Positions 20,591 through 32,515 are shown, numbered from the stretch's first letter. The stretch is DNA of 64,000 bases from Cupriavidus pauculus (GCF_008801835.1 NZ_VZOW01000010.1:62001-126000), one strand, 5' to 3'. Numbers and translations: made by a program. The notes: a model not told the origin generated them from the letters alone.

Positions 20591-20659
20591 TCGGCAAATT
20601 GGCCGGATGCCGATTGCACTGCAGCAAAGCGATCTGATCTGGTCTACAATGCCAACGCG

Positions 20660-20684
20660 CTCCCGCCATCGGGCGGGAGTTTTT
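20660..20684 (+). terminator. Intrinsic terminator between mlaC and mlaB
   Basis: CTCCCGCC at 20660-20667 pairs with GGCGGGAG at 20672-20679 and is followed by five T residues. It stands 69 bases after mlaC and 33 before mlaB, so mlaB is either reached by read-through or has its own promoter. Confidence 0.85.
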
Positions 20685-20716
20685 ATTTCCATCTCACGCA
20701 CACCGCCTCCGTTCCC

Positions 20717-21016
20717 ATGCCTGCCCTCGGCACCTCGCTGACCAACCGCAACGCCGCAGCCGTGCTGCGCGACGGGTTGTCGCGCGTGCAGCAGGGCGAT
20801 GTCACGGTGGACTGCAGCGCGCTGACGCAGATCGATTCGGCGGCCGTGGCAGTCCTGCTGGCGTGGCAGCGTGCCGCGGCGCAACGCGGTCAAGCGCTGG
20901 CGCTTGCCGGCGTCACGCCGCAGTTGCGCTCGCTGGCGAGCCTCTACGGCGTGGAAGGCCTGCTCGGCCTGACGCCTGCCGCTGCCTACCCGGAATCCCA
21001 CCACCACCGACATTGA
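20717..21016 (+). CDS. mlaB: MlaB, STAS-domain subunit of the Mla transporter
   Basis: This 99-residue STAS-domain protein has the pattern VDCSALTQIDSAAVAVLLAW, in which the Asp-Ser lies at the tip where anti-sigma-factor antagonists are phosphorylated. In the Mla system MlaB binds MlaF and is needed for complex assembly and ATPase activity. It is the last gene of the set and ends in a short His-rich tail (ESHHHRH). The ATG at 20717 has no strong ribosome site. Confidence 0.88.
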   Translation: MPALGTSLTNRNAAAVLRDGLSRVQQGDVTVDCSALTQIDSAAVAVLLAWQRAAAQRGQALALAGVTPQLRSLASLYGVEGLLGLTPAAAYPESHHHRH

Positions 21017-21128
21017 ACCGGCATCCGTCGCCGTGCGCTTTGCCTTTGCGCGCGGCCATGCGATGCCACGGCGTCGGGCCTGGCCCGCGCCGCGCGCCGG
21101 TCCGGAGCGGGACTTCCCCCGCATCCCC

Positions 21129-21134
21129 TATAAT
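21129..21134 (+). promoter_or_regulatory. Candidate -10 box upstream of the ABC-2 transporter genes
   Basis: A perfect TATAAT lies about 136 bases upstream of the ATPase gene. No good -35 is seen at the right distance, so this is a weak call. Confidence 0.35.
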
Positions 21135-21269
21135 TCCGGGTTGTTCGTCCCCAAGTCGCCCCCAAGTGTCCTGACACGATTCGCCAGGTGCTGCGCGGCT
21201 AACCCCAAGGGCGCTCCCAACTCCAAGAGAGGCCGCTTTTTCACGCGGACCCGTCACAGACATTCGGCC

Positions 21270-22216
<947 letters not shown>

Positions 22217-22220
<4 letters not shown>

Positions 22221-23053
22221 AGAACCCGGTGGATATCGAAGTGGCCCAGCAGCGCGAGCTCGAACAGCAACGCCTGCAATCGATGGCCGTGGGTGGCCTG
22301 GTCGGTTTCCGCACGCTGCTGTACAAGGAAGTCCTGCGTTTCTGGAAGGTGTCTTTCCAGACCGTGGCGGCGCCGGTGCTGACCGCCGTGCTGTACCTGC
22401 TGATCTTCGGCCATGTGCTGGAAGACCGCGTGCGCGTCTATGACCAGATCAGCTACACCGCGTTCCTGGTGCCGGGCCTGGTGATGATGAGCGTGCTGCA
22501 GAACGCTTTCGCCAACAGTTCGTCGTCGCTGATCCAGTCCAAGATCACGGGCAATCTGGTGTTTATCCTGTTGCCGCCGCTGTCGCACTGGGAGATGTTC
22601 GGCGCGTACGTGGTGGCGTCGGTGGTCCGCGGGCTGTGCGTGGGGCTTGGCGTGCTGCTGGTGACGGCGTGGTTTGCCCACCTGCATTTCGCGCATCCGT
22701 TGTGGATTCTCGTGTTCGGCGTGGCGGGCGCCTGCATCCTCGGCACGCTCGGGCTGATCGCCGGGATCTGGGCCGAGAAATTCGACCAGCTCGCCGCGTT
22801 CCAGAATTTCCTGATCATGCCGGCGACGTTCCTGTCCGGGGTGTTCTATTCGATCCATTCGCTTCCGCCGTTCTGGCAGGCCGTCTCGCACGCCAATCCG
22901 TTCTTCTACATGATCGACGGTTTCCGCTACGGCTTTTTCGGCGTATCCGACGTGCCGCCGCTGCACAGCCTGGCGGTGGTCGTCGTGGCCTTCGTGGTGC
23001 TGGCGGCGCTGGCGCTGCGGCTGCTGCGCAAGGGCTACAAGCTGCGGCACTGA
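22217..23053 (+). CDS. ABC-2 type transporter permease (YadH-like)
   Basis: This 278-residue membrane protein has about six hydrophobic segments and the ABC-2 permease motif region (FLSGVFYSIHSLPPFWQ, then NPFFYMIDGFRYGFFG). It forms an exporter with the ATPase encoded directly upstream, and the two genes overlap by four bases. E. coli YadH is the nearest named relative I recognise; substrate unknown. Confidence 0.93.
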
Positions 23054-23087
23054 GCGGCCGTAATCACCGATTTCAAGAGAGACAGAC

Positions 23088-23336
23088 ATGCTGCCTACCC
23101 CGGAACAAGTCAGGGACTACATTGCCCAAGGATTGCCCTGCGAACATCTGCAAGTGGAAGGCGACGGCCAGCACTTCTTCGCGACGATCGTCAGCGCGGA
23201 ATTCGACGGCAAGCGCCTGATCCAGCGTCACCAGCGCGTGTATGCAGCCCTGGGCGACCGCATGCGCGCCGAGATCCATGCGTTGTCGATGAAGACATTG
23301 ACGCCCGCCGAGTGGCAGGCCGACGCAGGCAAATAA
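23088..23336 (+). CDS. ibaG: BolA/IbaG family protein
   Basis: This 82-residue protein has the BolA-like fold: a helix-turn-helix-like core with EGDGQHFFATIVSAEF and a conserved histidine in RLIQRHQRVY. Members bind iron-sulfur clusters together with monothiol glutaredoxins. The IbaG branch is acid-inducible in E. coli and is likewise encoded just before murA, as here. ATG is preceded by an AGAGAGAC ribosome-site-like stretch. Confidence 0.9.
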   Translation: MLPTPEQVRDYIAQGLPCEHLQVEGDGQHFFATIVSAEFDGKRLIQRHQRVYAALGDRMRAEIHALSMKTLTPAEWQADAGK

Positions 23337-23400
23337 GCGGTATCGCCGCATCACGACAATGACCGGCCGGGCGTGACCCGTCCGGCTAACAAGACAAGAC

Positions 23401-24651
23401 ATGGACAAATTCCAGATCCAGGGCAACGGGCCGCTCAAGGGCGAAATCCGCGTATCGGGCGCCAAGAACGCCGCTTTGCCCATCCTGTGCGCCGGCCTGC
23501 TGACTGCGGACACTGTGACCATCAGCAACGTGCCCGACCTGCAGGACACGCGGACCATGCTCAAGCTGCTGCGCCAGATGGGCATGCAGGCCGACATGGT
23601 CGACGGCGTAGCGACGCTGAACGGCGCGGACATCAACTCGCCGGAAGCGTCGTACGACCTGGTGAAGACCATGCGTGCGTCGATCCTGGTGCTGGGCCCG
23701 CTGGTGGCGCGCTTCGGTGAGGCGCGCGTGTCGCTACCCGGCGGCTGCGGCATCGGCGCGCGCCCGGTCGACCAGCACATCAAGGGCCTGCAGGCGATGG
23801 GCGCCGAGATCACGATCGAGCATGGCTTCATCCACGCGCGCGCCAGCCGCCTGAAGGGCGCCCGCGTGGTGACGGACATGATCACCGTGACCGGCACGGA
23901 AAACCTGCTGATGGCGGCCACGCTGGCCGACGGCGAGACCGTGCTCGAAAACGCCGCGCGCGAGCCCGAGGTCACCGACCTGGCCGAGCTGCTGGTGAAG
24001 ATGGGCGCGAAGATCGACGGCATCGGCACGGATCGCCTGGTGGTGCAGGGCGTCGAACGTCTGCATGGCGCCGAGCACCGCGTGGTGGCCGACCGCATCG
24101 AAGCTGGCACGTTCCTGTGCGCGGCTGCCGCAACGCTCGGCGACATCGTGCTGCGCGACATCCCGCCGCTGATTCTCGATGCGGTGCTGATCAAGCTGCG
24201 CGAGGCCGGCGCCACGGTGGAAACCGGCGACGACTGGATCCGCCTGGCAATGCCCCGGCGAGCGCAATCGGTCAGCTTCCGCACGTCGGAGTACCCTGCA
24301 TTCCCGACCGACATGCAGGCGCAGTTCATGACGCTGAACGCCGTGGCCGACGGCACTGCCCGCATCACCGAAACGATTTTCGAAAACCGTTTCATGCACG
24401 TGCAGGAACTGAACCGCCTGGGCGCCAATATCACGGCAGAGGGCAACACGGCCGTGGTGATCGGCGTGCCGCGGCTGTCCGGCGCCAATGTCATGGCCAC
24501 AGACCTGCGCGCGTCGGCGAGCCTGGTGATCGCGGGCCTGGTGGCCGAAGGCGAAACCATGATCGAGCGCATCTATCACCTGGACCGCGGTTACGACCGC
24601 ATGGAAGACAAGTTGTCGGCCGTCGGCGCCAAGATCCGCCGCATCAGCTAA
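23401..24651 (+). CDS. murA: UDP-N-acetylglucosamine 1-carboxyvinyltransferase
   Basis: This 416-residue enzyme transfers enolpyruvate from PEP to UDP-GlcNAc, the first committed step of peptidoglycan synthesis in the cytoplasm. The catalytic Cys, target of fosfomycin, is present at about C116 in [14 protein letters not shown]. The substrate-binding K22-N23 (SGAKNAALP) is also intact. The fold is two inverted alpha/beta domains. It lies between ibaG and hisG on one strand. Confidence 0.98.
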   Translation: MDKFQIQGNGPLKGEIRVSGAKNAALPILCAGLLTADTVTISNVPDLQDTRTMLKLLRQMGMQADMVDGVATLNGADINSPEASYDLVKTMRASILVLGPLVARFGEARVSLPGGCGIGARPVDQHIKGLQAMGAEITIEHGFIHARASRLKGARVVTDMITVTGTENLLMAATLADGETVLENAAREPEVTDLAELLVKMGAKIDGIGTDRLVVQGVERLHGAEHRVVADRIEAGTFLCAAAATLGDIVLRDIPPLILDAVLIKLREAGATVETGDDWIRLAMPRRAQSVSFRTSEYPAFPTDMQAQFMTLNAVADGTARITETIFENRFMHVQELNRLGANITAEGNTAVVIGVPRLSGANVMATDLRASASLVIAGLVAEGETMIERIYHLDRGYDRMEDKLSAVGAKIRRIS

Positions 24652-24689
24652 GCCCGACACCGTCGCCCCGAATCCGCACAGAGCCATCT

Positions 24690-25364
24690 ATGAGCCCCGC
24701 CTTCAATGCATCGCCCGACCAGCTGACGCTGGCGCTGTCCAAGGGCCGCATCTTTACCGAAACCATGCCGCTGCTGGCCGCCGCCGGCATCCATGTGACC
24801 GAGGATCCGGAGACCTCGCGCAAGCTGATTCTGCCGACGTCAGATCCGGCCGTGCGCGTGATCATCGTGCGCGCGTCCGACGTGCCGACCTACGTGCAAT
24901 ACGGCGCCGCCGATTTTGGCGTGGCCGGCAAGGATGTGCTGATGGAGCACGGCATGACGGGGCTGTATGCGCCGATCGACCTGAACATCGCGCGCTGCCG
25001 GATGTCGGTGGCCGTGCCCGCGGGTTTCGATTATGTGAATGCTGTGCGCCAGGGCGCGCGCCTGGCGGTGGCAACCAAGTACGTGCAAACCGCGCGTGAA
25101 CATTTCGCCAAGAAGGGCGTGCACGTCGACCTGATCAAGCTGTACGGATCGATGGAACTGGGACCGCTGGTCGGCCTGTCCGACGCGATCGTCGATCTGG
25201 TCAGCACGGGCGGCACGTTGCGCGCCAACAATCTTGTCGAGGTGGAAGAAATCGCGCAGATCTCGTCGCGACTGGTGGTCAACCAGGCCGCGCTCAAGCT
25301 CAAGCGCGAGCGGCTGGCGCCAATTCTCGATGCATTTGAACGGGCCTCGGCGGCACTCGCCTGA
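24690..25364 (+). CDS. hisG: ATP phosphoribosyltransferase, short form
   Basis: This 224-residue enzyme couples ATP to PRPP, the first and feedback-controlled step of histidine synthesis. The short form lacks the C-terminal regulatory ACT-like domain and needs HisZ as partner; no hisZ is in this window. Motifs [22 protein letters not shown] and [12 protein letters not shown] are typical. The ATG at 24690 precedes the conserved region; the frame extends upstream into murA only as a shadow. It opens the his cluster. Confidence 0.97.
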   Translation: MSPAFNASPDQLTLALSKGRIFTETMPLLAAAGIHVTEDPETSRKLILPTSDPAVRVIIVRASDVPTYVQYGAADFGVAGKDVLMEHGMTGLYAPIDLNIARCRMSVAVPAGFDYVNAVRQGARLAVATKYVQTAREHFAKKGVHVDLIKLYGSMELGPLVGLSDAIVDLVSTGGTLRANNLVEVEEIAQISSRLVVNQAALKLKRERLAPILDAFERASAALA

Positions 25365-25408
25365 GGTAGTCACACGAAAAGACCGGGGACCCGCGAGGAA
25401 ACGTAGTC

Positions 25409-26743
25409 ATGAACGAAACCGATATGGACAACCTGTCGATCCGCCGGCTGGACTCGGCCGAGCCGGGTTTTGCCGATGCGCTGCGTCAGGTGCTGGCCTT
25501 CGAGGCATCGGAAGACGAGGCGATCGATCGTGCCGCGGCCGATATCCTGGCCGACGTGCGCAAGCGCGGCGACGACGCCGTGCTGGAATACACGCGACGA
25601 TTCGACCGCGTGGAGGCCGCCTCGATGGGCGCGCTGGAACTCACGCAGGCGCAGCTCGATGCCGCGCTCGAGGAGCTGGAGCCCAAGCGCCGCGCCGCGC
25701 TGGAAGCCGCTGCTGCGCGCGTGCGCGCTTATCACGAGAAGCAGAAGATCGAATGCGGCAGTCATAGCTGGGAATACACCGAGGCCGACGGCACGATGCT
25801 GGGCCAGAAGGTGACGCCGCTGGACCGCGTCGGCCTGTACGTGCCGGGCGGCAAGGCCGCGTATCCGTCTTCGGTGCTGATGAACGCGATCCCGGCGCGC
25901 GTGGCGGGCGTCAAGGAAGTGATCATGGTCGTGCCCACGCCCGGCGGCGTGCGTAACGAATTGGTGCTGGCCGCCGCGCAGATCGCCGGCGTCGATCGCG
26001 TGTTCACGATCGGCGGCGCGCAGGCGGTGGGTGCGCTGGCGTATGGCACGGCGACGCTGCCGCAAGTCGACAAGATCGTTGGTCCGGGCAATGCCTATGT
26101 GGCCGCCGCAAAGCGTCGCGTGTTCGGCACGGTCGGCATCGACATGATCGCCGGGCCGTCCGAGATCCTGGTGATCTGCGATGGCACGACCGACCCGGAT
26201 TGGGTCGCGATGGACCTGTTCTCGCAAGCGGAGCACGACGAGCTGGCGCAGTCGATCCTGTTGTGCCCCGACGCGGGATATCTCGCCCGCGTGGAAGAAA
26301 GCATCCAGCGCCAGTTGCCTACGATGCCGCGCCGCGAAGTCATTGCGGCCTCGCTGTCCGGCCGCGGCGCGCTGATCAAGGTGCGCGACATGGACGAGGC
26401 TTGCGAGATCGCGAATGCGATCGCGCCCGAGCATCTCGAGATTTCCGCGGAAAATCCGCGCCAGTGGAGCGAGCGGATCCGCCACGCCGGTGCCATTTTC
26501 CTGGGTCGCTACACCAGCGAATCGCTGGGCGACTATTGCGCGGGCCCGAATCACGTTCTCCCGACGTCCCGCACCGCGCGTTTCTCGTCGCCGCTGGGCG
26601 TGTATGACTTCCAGAAGCGTTCGAGCCTGATTGAAGTCAGCGAGGGCGGCGCGCAGATGCTGGGCCAGATTGCCGCCGAACTGGCATATGGCGAAGGGCT
26701 GCAGGCCCATGCCCGCAGTGCCGAATACCGCTTCAAGCGTTAG
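25409..26743 (+). CDS. hisD: Histidinol dehydrogenase
   Basis: This 444-residue zinc enzyme oxidises L-histidinol to histidine in two NAD-dependent steps. The NAD-binding and zinc regions are clear: [37 protein letters not shown], and SQAEHDE with the zinc ligands. The catalytic Glu-His (APEHLE) is present. A second ATG at 25424 is an alternative start. It follows hisG by 44 bases. Confidence 0.98.
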   Translation: MNETDMDNLSIRRLDSAEPGFADALRQVLAFEASEDEAIDRAAADILADVRKRGDDAVLEYTRRFDRVEAASMGALELTQAQLDAALEELEPKRRAALEAAAARVRAYHEKQKIECGSHSWEYTEADGTMLGQKVTPLDRVGLYVPGGKAAYPSSVLMNAIPARVAGVKEVIMVVPTPGGVRNELVLAAAQIAGVDRVFTIGGAQAVGALAYGTATLPQVDKIVGPGNAYVAAAKRRVFGTVGIDMIAGPSEILVICDGTTDPDWVAMDLFSQAEHDELAQSILLCPDAGYLARVEESIQRQLPTMPRREVIAASLSGRGALIKVRDMDEACEIANAIAPEHLEISAENPRQWSERIRHAGAIFLGRYTSESLGDYCAGPNHVLPTSRTARFSSPLGVYDFQKRSSLIEVSEGGAQMLGQIAAELAYGEGLQAHARSAEYRFKR

Positions 26744-26786
26744 GCGAACGTTTGATGTCGTCCGCCACCCGCGACGTCGGCGGGTA

Positions 26787-26823
26787 GCGGCGGCGCGTGC
26801 GGCTGTCATCGACGCGCCGCCGC
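26787..26823 (+). other. 12-bp perfect GC-rich hairpin between hisD and hisC
   Basis: Left arm 26787-26798 and right arm 26812-26823 are perfect reverse complements around a 13-base loop, in the 125-base gap between hisD and hisC. No T-run follows, so it is unlikely to terminate by itself. It may protect the hisGD message from 3' decay or set relative expression. Confidence 0.75.
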
Positions 26824-26868
26824 GTCATCGAGTTGCATCTTGTATCGCGAAAACAGTAAGGACCATTC

Positions 26869-27969
26869 ATGCCAGTCGTAGACCCATCTCTGATCGAACG
26901 CATCATCCGTGACGACGTACGCGCCATGGGCGCTTACCACGTGGCCGATTCGCATGGACTGGTGAAGCTCGACGCGATGGAGAATCCGTACCGGCTGCCT
27001 CCCGAACTGCGCGCGCAACTGGCCGCCCGGCTTGGCGAAGTCGCACTTAATCGTTATCCCGTTCCCAGCAGCGAGGCATTGCGCGCACGCCTGAAGTCGG
27101 TGATGCAGGTGCCCGCCGGGATGGATGTGCTGCTCGGTAACGGTTCGGACGAGATCATCAGCATCCTGGCGTTGGCTGCAGCGCGGCCCGGTGCGAAAGT
27201 GCTGGCGCCCGTGCCCGGTTTTGTCATGTACGCGATGTCGGCGCAATTTGCCGGCCTCGAATTCGTGGGTGTGCCGCTGAGCGTCGATTTTTCGCTCGAC
27301 CGTGCGGCGATGCTGCAGGCGATGGCCGAGCACCAGCCCGCGATCATCTATCTGGCTTATCCGAACAATCCGACCGGCAACCTGTTCGACGCGGCCGACA
27401 TGGAAGCGATCGTGCGCGCCGCGCAGGGCGAAGTCTGCCGCAGCCTGGTGGTAGTGGACGAGGCGTATCAGCCGTTCGCGCAGGAAAGCTGGATGCCGCG
27501 CCTGACCGAATTCGGAAATCTGCTGGTGATGCGCACGGTGTCCAAGCTGGGCCTGGCCGGTATTCGCCTCGGTTATGTGGCCGGCGCGCCCGAATGGCTG
27601 TCGCAACTCGACAAGGTGCGCCCGCCGTACAACGTCAACGTGCTGACCGAGGCAACCGCCTTGTTCGCGCTCGAGCATGTCGATGTGCTTGACGACCAGG
27701 CGGCGCAATTGCGCGCCGAGCGCTCCAGGCTGGCCGCGGCGATGGCCGCCGCACCGGGCGTAACGGTGTTTCCGAGCGCCGCGAATTTCCTGCTGGTACG
27801 CGTGCCGGATGCGGCACAGACGTTCGACCGTTTGCTGGCGCGGAAGGTATTGATCAAGAACGTGAGTAAAATGCACGCATTGCTGGCCAACTGTCTGCGC
27901 GTGACGGTCAGCACCCCCGAAGAAAACGCGCAGTTTCTTGAAGCCTTTAACGCTTCATTGCAGGATTAA
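26869..27969 (+). CDS. hisC: Histidinol-phosphate aminotransferase
   Basis: This 366-residue PLP enzyme converts imidazole-acetol phosphate to histidinol phosphate. The PLP lysine is at about K226 (TVSKLGLAG), with the YPNNPTGN loop (about 164-171) and the VVDEAY aspartate (about 198). ATG at 26869 follows an AAGGACC ribosome site. The hisB ATG is seven bases after the stop. Confidence 0.97.
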   Translation: MPVVDPSLIERIIRDDVRAMGAYHVADSHGLVKLDAMENPYRLPPELRAQLAARLGEVALNRYPVPSSEALRARLKSVMQVPAGMDVLLGNGSDEIISILALAAARPGAKVLAPVPGFVMYAMSAQFAGLEFVGVPLSVDFSLDRAAMLQAMAEHQPAIIYLAYPNNPTGNLFDAADMEAIVRAAQGEVCRSLVVVDEAYQPFAQESWMPRLTEFGNLLVMRTVSKLGLAGIRLGYVAGAPEWLSQLDKVRPPYNVNVLTEATALFALEHVDVLDDQAAQLRAERSRLAAAMAAAPGVTVFPSAANFLLVRVPDAAQTFDRLLARKVLIKNVSKMHALLANCLRVTVSTPEENAQFLEAFNASLQD

Positions 27970-27976
27970 CCCCACC

Positions 27977-28564
27977 ATGCGTGTTGCAGAGGTCACCCGC
28001 AATACTTCGGAAACGCAGATCCGCGTTTCGCTGAATCTCGACGGCACCGGTCGCCAGAAGCTGGCGTCCGGCGTGCCGTTCCTCGACCACATGCTGGACC
28101 AGATTGCCCGCCATGGCATGTTCGACCTCGAAGTCGAAGCCACCGGCGACACGCATATCGACGATCACCATACGGTGGAAGACGTCGGTATCACGTTGGG
28201 GCAGGCCGTGGCGCGCGCCATCGGCGACAAGAAAGGCATTACCCGCTACGGGCATAGCTACGTGCCGCTCGACGAATGCCTGTCGCGCGTCGTGATCGAT
28301 TTTTCGGGCCGTCCGGGCCTGGAGTTTCACGTGCCTTTTACGCGCGCGCGCGTTGGCAGCTTCGATGTCGACCTGACGATCGAATTCTTCCGCGGCTTCG
28401 TCAATCATGCGGGTGTGACGCTCCATATCGACAATCTGCGTGGCATCAATGCCCATCATCAATGCGAAACGGTGTTCAAGGCCTTTGGCCGCGCGCTGCG
28501 CATGGCGGTGGAAATGGATCCGCGCGCGGGTAATCAGATTCCGTCGACCAAGGGGTCTCTCTGA
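27977..28564 (+). CDS. hisB: Imidazoleglycerol-phosphate dehydratase
   Basis: This 195-residue manganese enzyme dehydrates imidazoleglycerol phosphate. It is the single-function form, without the histidinol-phosphatase domain found in enterobacterial HisB. Metal-binding repeats are seen in [16 protein letters not shown] and HHQCE. The ATG at 27977 starts the conserved N-terminus; an in-frame start at 27938 lies in hisC and is rejected. Confidence 0.98.
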   Translation: MRVAEVTRNTSETQIRVSLNLDGTGRQKLASGVPFLDHMLDQIARHGMFDLEVEATGDTHIDDHHTVEDVGITLGQAVARAIGDKKGITRYGHSYVPLDECLSRVVIDFSGRPGLEFHVPFTRARVGSFDVDLTIEFFRGFVNHAGVTLHIDNLRGINAHHQCETVFKAFGRALRMAVEMDPRAGNQIPSTKGSL

Positions 28565-28654
28565 GCGATACTCGTCCACACTGACCTGCGGCACCATTGC
28601 AGGCGAGCCGGCTGGTTGCGGCGACGCTCCTGACCACCGACACTCCCGCATCCG

Positions 28655-29278
28655 ATGGATACGCTCAAGTCTTTCATCTCGCTGCTGGCGCTGATCAATC
28701 CGATCGGTGCCATTCCGTTCTTTATCAGTCTGACCACGCAGCAGACTGAAGACGAGAAACTGCGGACGATCAAGACTGCGTCCATCGCCGTGGCGATCGT
28801 GGTGGGATTGTCGGCATTGCTGGGGCAGCAGATCATCGAGTTCTTCAATATCTCGGTGGCGTCGCTGCAGGTGGGGGGCGGTCTCATCATGATCATGATG
28901 GCGATGAACATGCTGAACGCCCAGACTGGCCGCACCAAAGCCACGCCCGAGGAAGAGGACGAGGCCGAGGCAAAGACCAGCGTGGCGGTGGTGCCGCTGG
29001 CGCTGCCGTTGCTGACCGGGCCGGGGTCGATCAGTACGGTGATCGTCTATGCGGGAAAGACCCACCACTGGTATGAGCTGTTGATACTGGTGGGAATTGG
29101 GATGCTGCTGGGCCTGGTGGTGTACGGAACGTTCCGCGCGGCGGATCCCATCGCGCGGGTGATTGGCCGGACCGGGATCAATATCGGCACGCGTCTGATG
29201 GGACTGATCCTGTCGGCGCTGGCCGTCGAATTCATTGTTGACGGGCTGAAGACATTGTTGCCTGTTTTGAAATCATGA
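28655..29278 (+). CDS. marC: MarC family integral membrane protein
   Basis: This 207-residue protein has about six membrane segments and the MarC core ([14 protein letters not shown] near the start, [13 protein letters not shown] in the middle). The family was once linked to multiple antibiotic resistance, but that role was later not supported, and its function is unknown. It is embedded in the histidine cluster between hisB and hisH, and its stop overlaps the hisH ATG (ATGA). This placement is shared in related Burkholderiales as far as I recall. Confidence 0.9.
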   Translation: MDTLKSFISLLALINPIGAIPFFISLTTQQTEDEKLRTIKTASIAVAIVVGLSALLGQQIIEFFNISVASLQVGGGLIMIMMAMNMLNAQTGRTKATPEEEDEAEAKTSVAVVPLALPLLTGPGSISTVIVYAGKTHHWYELLILVGIGMLLGLVVYGTFRAADPIARVIGRTGINIGTRLMGLILSALAVEFIVDGLKTLLPVLKS

Positions 29279-29928
29279 CTACCATAGCAATTGTGGATTA
29301 CGGCATGGGCAACCTGCGCTCGGTGGCGCAGGCGCTGCGCGCCGCGGCGCCGGAAGCGGACGTCCAGGTCGTAGACCGGCCGGAAGGCATTCGCGCGGCG
29401 GACCGCGTGGTGCTGCCGGGCCAGGGTGCGATGCCGGACTGCATGGGCGCGCTGGGCGAATCGGGGTTGCAGCAGGCTGTGCTGGAAGCCGCGGCAACCA
29501 AGCCGATGCTGGGTGTGTGCGTTGGCGAACAGATGTTGTTCGAGCGTAGCCGCGAAGCTCGCGCTGGTTCGGACGCCACGCCCGCCCTGGCGCTGCTGCC
29601 TGGCGAGGTGATCCGCTTCGAACTGGACGGGATGACGCAGCCCGATGGCTCGCGCTTCAAGGTGCCGCAGATGGGATGGAACCGCGTGCGCCAGGCGGTG
29701 GAGCATCCGCTGTGGAACGGCATTCCGGACGATAGTTGGTTTTATTTTGTGCACAGCTATTATGTGCATGCGCAGAACCGGGCCCATGTTGTCGGCGAAA
29801 CCGATTATGGCGTCGTGTTTACCAGTGCGGTGGCACGCGATAATATTTTCGCCACGCAGTTCCACCCGGAGAAGAGCGCCAAGATGGGTTTGCAGCTATA
29901 CCGGAATTTCGTGCACTGGAATCCGTAA
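29275..29928 (+). CDS. hisH: Imidazole glycerol phosphate synthase, glutaminase subunit
   Basis: This 217-residue class I glutamine amidotransferase supplies ammonia to HisF. The nucleophile is about C82 (LGVCVGEQ), with the His-Glu pair in QFHPEKS near the C-terminus. The [11 protein letters not shown]-terminus is diagnostic. It overlaps marC by four bases. A 172-base gap separates it from hisA; I see no clear terminator there. Confidence 0.97.
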   Translation: MTTIAIVDYGMGNLRSVAQALRAAAPEADVQVVDRPEGIRAADRVVLPGQGAMPDCMGALGESGLQQAVLEAAATKPMLGVCVGEQMLFERSREARAGSDATPALALLPGEVIRFELDGMTQPDGSRFKVPQMGWNRVRQAVEHPLWNGIPDDSWFYFVHSYYVHAQNRAHVVGETDYGVVFTSAVARDNIFATQFHPEKSAKMGLQLYRNFVHWNP

Positions 29929-30100
29929 AGCGTCCGAAGCACCTGTTACCAGAAGCGCCACAATGACTGTCCAGCGATTCCCTCAGAGCCACCGACCAGA
30001 CTGCGCACTGCAAATCTGACACGAATGACCTGAACGCCGGCGCCTCGCGTCGGCATCGCTGCCTTTTTCTTTTTTACACAACCACCACGCTCGTTACGCT

Positions 30101-30844
30101 ATGTTGCTCATTCCGGCCATCGACCTGAAGGACGGTCAGTGTGTACGCCTCAAACAAGGCGACATGGACCAGGCCACCGTCTTTTCCGAAGATCCCGCCG
30201 CCATGGCACGTCACTGGGTCGATCAGGGCGCGCGTCGCCTGCATCTGGTCGACCTGAACGGCGCATTCGTTGGCAAGCCGCGCAATGAGGCGGCCATCAA
30301 GTCGATCATCGCCGAAGTGGGCGACGAGATCCCCGTGCAGCTTGGCGGCGGCATCCGGGACCTGAACACGATCGAGCGCTGGCTCGACGACGGTTTGTCG
30401 TACGTGATCATCGGCACGGCCGCCGTCAAGAATCCGGGCTTCCTCAAGGATGCCTGCTCGGCGTTCGGCGGCCACATCATCGTTGGCCTCGACGCCAAGG
30501 ACGGCAAGGTTGCCACCGACGGCTGGAGCAAGCTCACCGGCCACGAAGTGGCGGATCTGGCACGCAAGTACGAGGATTACGGCGTCGAAGCCATCATCTA
30601 CACCGACATCGGACGCGACGGGATGCTCCAGGGCATCAACATCGATGCGACGGTGAAACTGGCCCAGTCGATGTCGATTCCGGTGATCGCCAGCGGCGGC
30701 TTGTCCAATCTGGCCGATATCGACCAGCTCTGCGCCGTGGAGCGCGAAGGTGTGGAAGGCGTGATTTGCGGCCGCGCAATTTATTCGGGCGACCTGAACT
30801 TCGCGGACGCCCAGGCGCGCGCGGACAAGCTGGGCGCCGAGTAA
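30101..30844 (+). CDS. hisA: Phosphoribosylformimino-AICAR-phosphate isomerase
   Basis: This 247-residue TIM-barrel isomerase opens the ribose ring of ProFAR. Motifs include [14 protein letters not shown] with the first catalytic Asp (about D8), LGGGIRD, and [12 protein letters not shown] with the second Asp. It precedes hisF, its paralogue, by 61 bases. Confidence 0.98.
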   Translation: MLLIPAIDLKDGQCVRLKQGDMDQATVFSEDPAAMARHWVDQGARRLHLVDLNGAFVGKPRNEAAIKSIIAEVGDEIPVQLGGGIRDLNTIERWLDDGLSYVIIGTAAVKNPGFLKDACSAFGGHIIVGLDAKDGKVATDGWSKLTGHEVADLARKYEDYGVEAIIYTDIGRDGMLQGINIDATVKLAQSMSIPVIASGGLSNLADIDQLCAVEREGVEGVICGRAIYSGDLNFADAQARADKLGAE

Positions 30845-30905
30845 CCGCCGGACGCCGCGCCATAACCAGCCGCACCCGGGCGGGAGGCGGCAGGCAAGGA
30901 ACCTC

Positions 30906-31676
30906 ATGCTAGCCAAACGTATCATCCCCTGCCTGGACGTGACCAACGGGCGGGTGGTCAAGGGCGTCAATTTCGTCGAGCTGCGCGATGCGGGCGATCC
31001 CGTGGAGATCGCGCGTCGTTATGATGAGCAGGGCGCCGATGAAATCACATTCCTGGACATCACCGCTACCAGCGACGGTCGCGACCTGATCCTCCATATC
31101 ATCGAATCCGTTGCCTCGCAGGTGTTCATTCCGCTGACGGTTGGCGGCGGCGTGCGCGCCGTCGAGGACGTGCGGCGGCTGCTCAATGCCGGCGCCGACA
31201 AGATCAGCGTCAATTCGTCGGCCATCGCCAATCCGCAACTGGTGTCGGACGCCACCGGCAAGTATGGCTCCCAGTGCATCGTCGTGGCGATCGACGCCAA
31301 GCGCAGTTCGGCGCCGGGCGAGCCGCCGCGCTGGGAAGTGTTCACCCATGGCGGCCGCAAGGCGACCGGCCTGGACGCCGTCGAATGGGCGCGCGAAATG
31401 GCGCGGCGCGGCGCGGGGGAAATCCTGCTCACCAGCATGGACCGGGACGGCACGAAAAGCGGCTTCGACCTGGAGCTGACGCGCGCTGTCAGCGATGCCG
31501 TGCCGGTGCCGGTCATTGCATCGGGCGGCGTAGGGGGCTTGCAGGATCTGGCCGATGGCATTCGCCTGGGGCATGCCGATGCGGTCCTGGCCGCGAGCAT
31601 TTTCCACTACGGCCAGCACACGGTTGGCGAAGCAAAGGCATTCATGGCCCGCGAGGGCATACCCGTCCGGATGTGA
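30906..31676 (+). CDS. hisF: Imidazole glycerol phosphate synthase, cyclase subunit
   Basis: This 256-residue TIM-barrel cyclase uses ammonia from HisH to form IGP and AICAR. The catalytic aspartates lie in [12 protein letters not shown] (about D11) and VAIDAKR (about D130). [16 protein letters not shown] and VIASGGVGG complete the phosphate sites. The hisI ATG lies two bases after the stop. Confidence 0.98.
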   Translation: MLAKRIIPCLDVTNGRVVKGVNFVELRDAGDPVEIARRYDEQGADEITFLDITATSDGRDLILHIIESVASQVFIPLTVGGGVRAVEDVRRLLNAGADKISVNSSAIANPQLVSDATGKYGSQCIVVAIDAKRSSAPGEPPRWEVFTHGGRKATGLDAVEWAREMARRGAGEILLTSMDRDGTKSGFDLELTRAVSDAVPVPVIASGGVGGLQDLADGIRLGHADAVLAASIFHYGQHTVGEAKAFMAREGIPVRM

Positions 31677-31678
31677 TC

Positions 31679-32086
31679 ATGGCAAAGAAGTGGTTGAACA
31701 AGGTGAAGTGGGACGATAACGGTCTGGTGCCGGTGATCGTCCAGGAGACGGGCTCGAACGATGTGCTGATGTTTGCGTTCATGAACCGCGAGGCGCTGCA
31801 GCGCACCGTGGAGCTGGGCGAGGCCGTGTTCTGGTCCCGCTCGCGCAAACGGCTGTGGCACAAGGGCGAAGAATCCGGCCACGTGCAAAAGGTGCATGAA
31901 ATCCGCCTGGATTGCGACGAAGACGTTGTACTGCTCAAGGTCACGCAGGTCGACAGCATCGCCTGCCATACCGGCCGGCATTCGTGCTTTTTCCAGAAGT
32001 TCGAAGGCGATGTGGAATCGGGCGACTGGCAGACGGTCGAGCCGGTGCTCAAGGACCCGTCGACGATCTACGCCGCAAAATCATGA
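31679..32086 (+). CDS. hisI: Phosphoribosyl-AMP cyclohydrolase
   Basis: This 135-residue zinc and magnesium enzyme hydrolyses the adenine ring of PR-AMP. It is a stand-alone HisI, separate from HisE. Metal ligands are seen in [10 protein letters not shown] and in [11 protein letters not shown]. The ATG follows hisF by two bases and the stop overlaps hisE (ATGA). Confidence 0.98.
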   Translation: MAKKWLNKVKWDDNGLVPVIVQETGSNDVLMFAFMNREALQRTVELGEAVFWSRSRKRLWHKGEESGHVQKVHEIRLDCDEDVVLLKVTQVDSIACHTGRHSCFFQKFEGDVESGDWQTVEPVLKDPSTIYAAKS

Positions 32087-32460
32087 CGCAGCAAACATCC
32101 CAGGCCGACCTGGCCGACGTGCTGGCGCGCGTCGCTGCGACACTGGAGTCGCGCAAGCCCGAAAATGGCGGCGATCCGGAAACGTCATATGTCGCCAAGC
32201 TGTTCAAGAAAGGCGACGACGCCATCCTCAAGAAGATCGGCGAGGAAGCCACCGAGACCGTGATGGCCGCCAAGGATGCCCGCGCGGCAAACCTTGACGG
32301 GCAGGCGGTGGGCAAAGTTGTGTACGAGGTGGCCGACCTGTGGTTTCACACCATGATCTTGCTGGCCCGCTTTGGCCTTTCGCCGGCAGATGTCGTCAAC
32401 GAACTGGCGCGCCGCGAGGGAATGTCTGGCTTGGCAGAGAAGGCTGGCCGCAAGGAGTAG
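32083..32460 (+). CDS. hisE: Phosphoribosyl-ATP pyrophosphatase
   Basis: This 125-residue MazG-fold hydrolase removes pyrophosphate from PR-ATP, the second histidine step. Motifs [16 protein letters not shown] and [15 protein letters not shown] give the helical metal site. It overlaps hisI by four bases and is the last his gene in the cluster. Confidence 0.97.
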   Translation: MTQQTSQADLADVLARVAATLESRKPENGGDPETSYVAKLFKKGDDAILKKIGEEATETVMAAKDARAANLDGQAVGKVVYEVADLWFHTMILLARFGLSPADVVNELARREGMSGLAEKAGRKE

Positions 32461-32515
32461 CATTACGCATGCCGCCCGGAACTGGTCCGGGCACGGCGCA
32501 ACGCTGGAGGGCACG

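Noticed and set aside
29929..30100. Terminator between hisH and hisA
   Set aside because: T-runs occur near 30064-30075, but the only stems before them are three or four base pairs, too weak to call.
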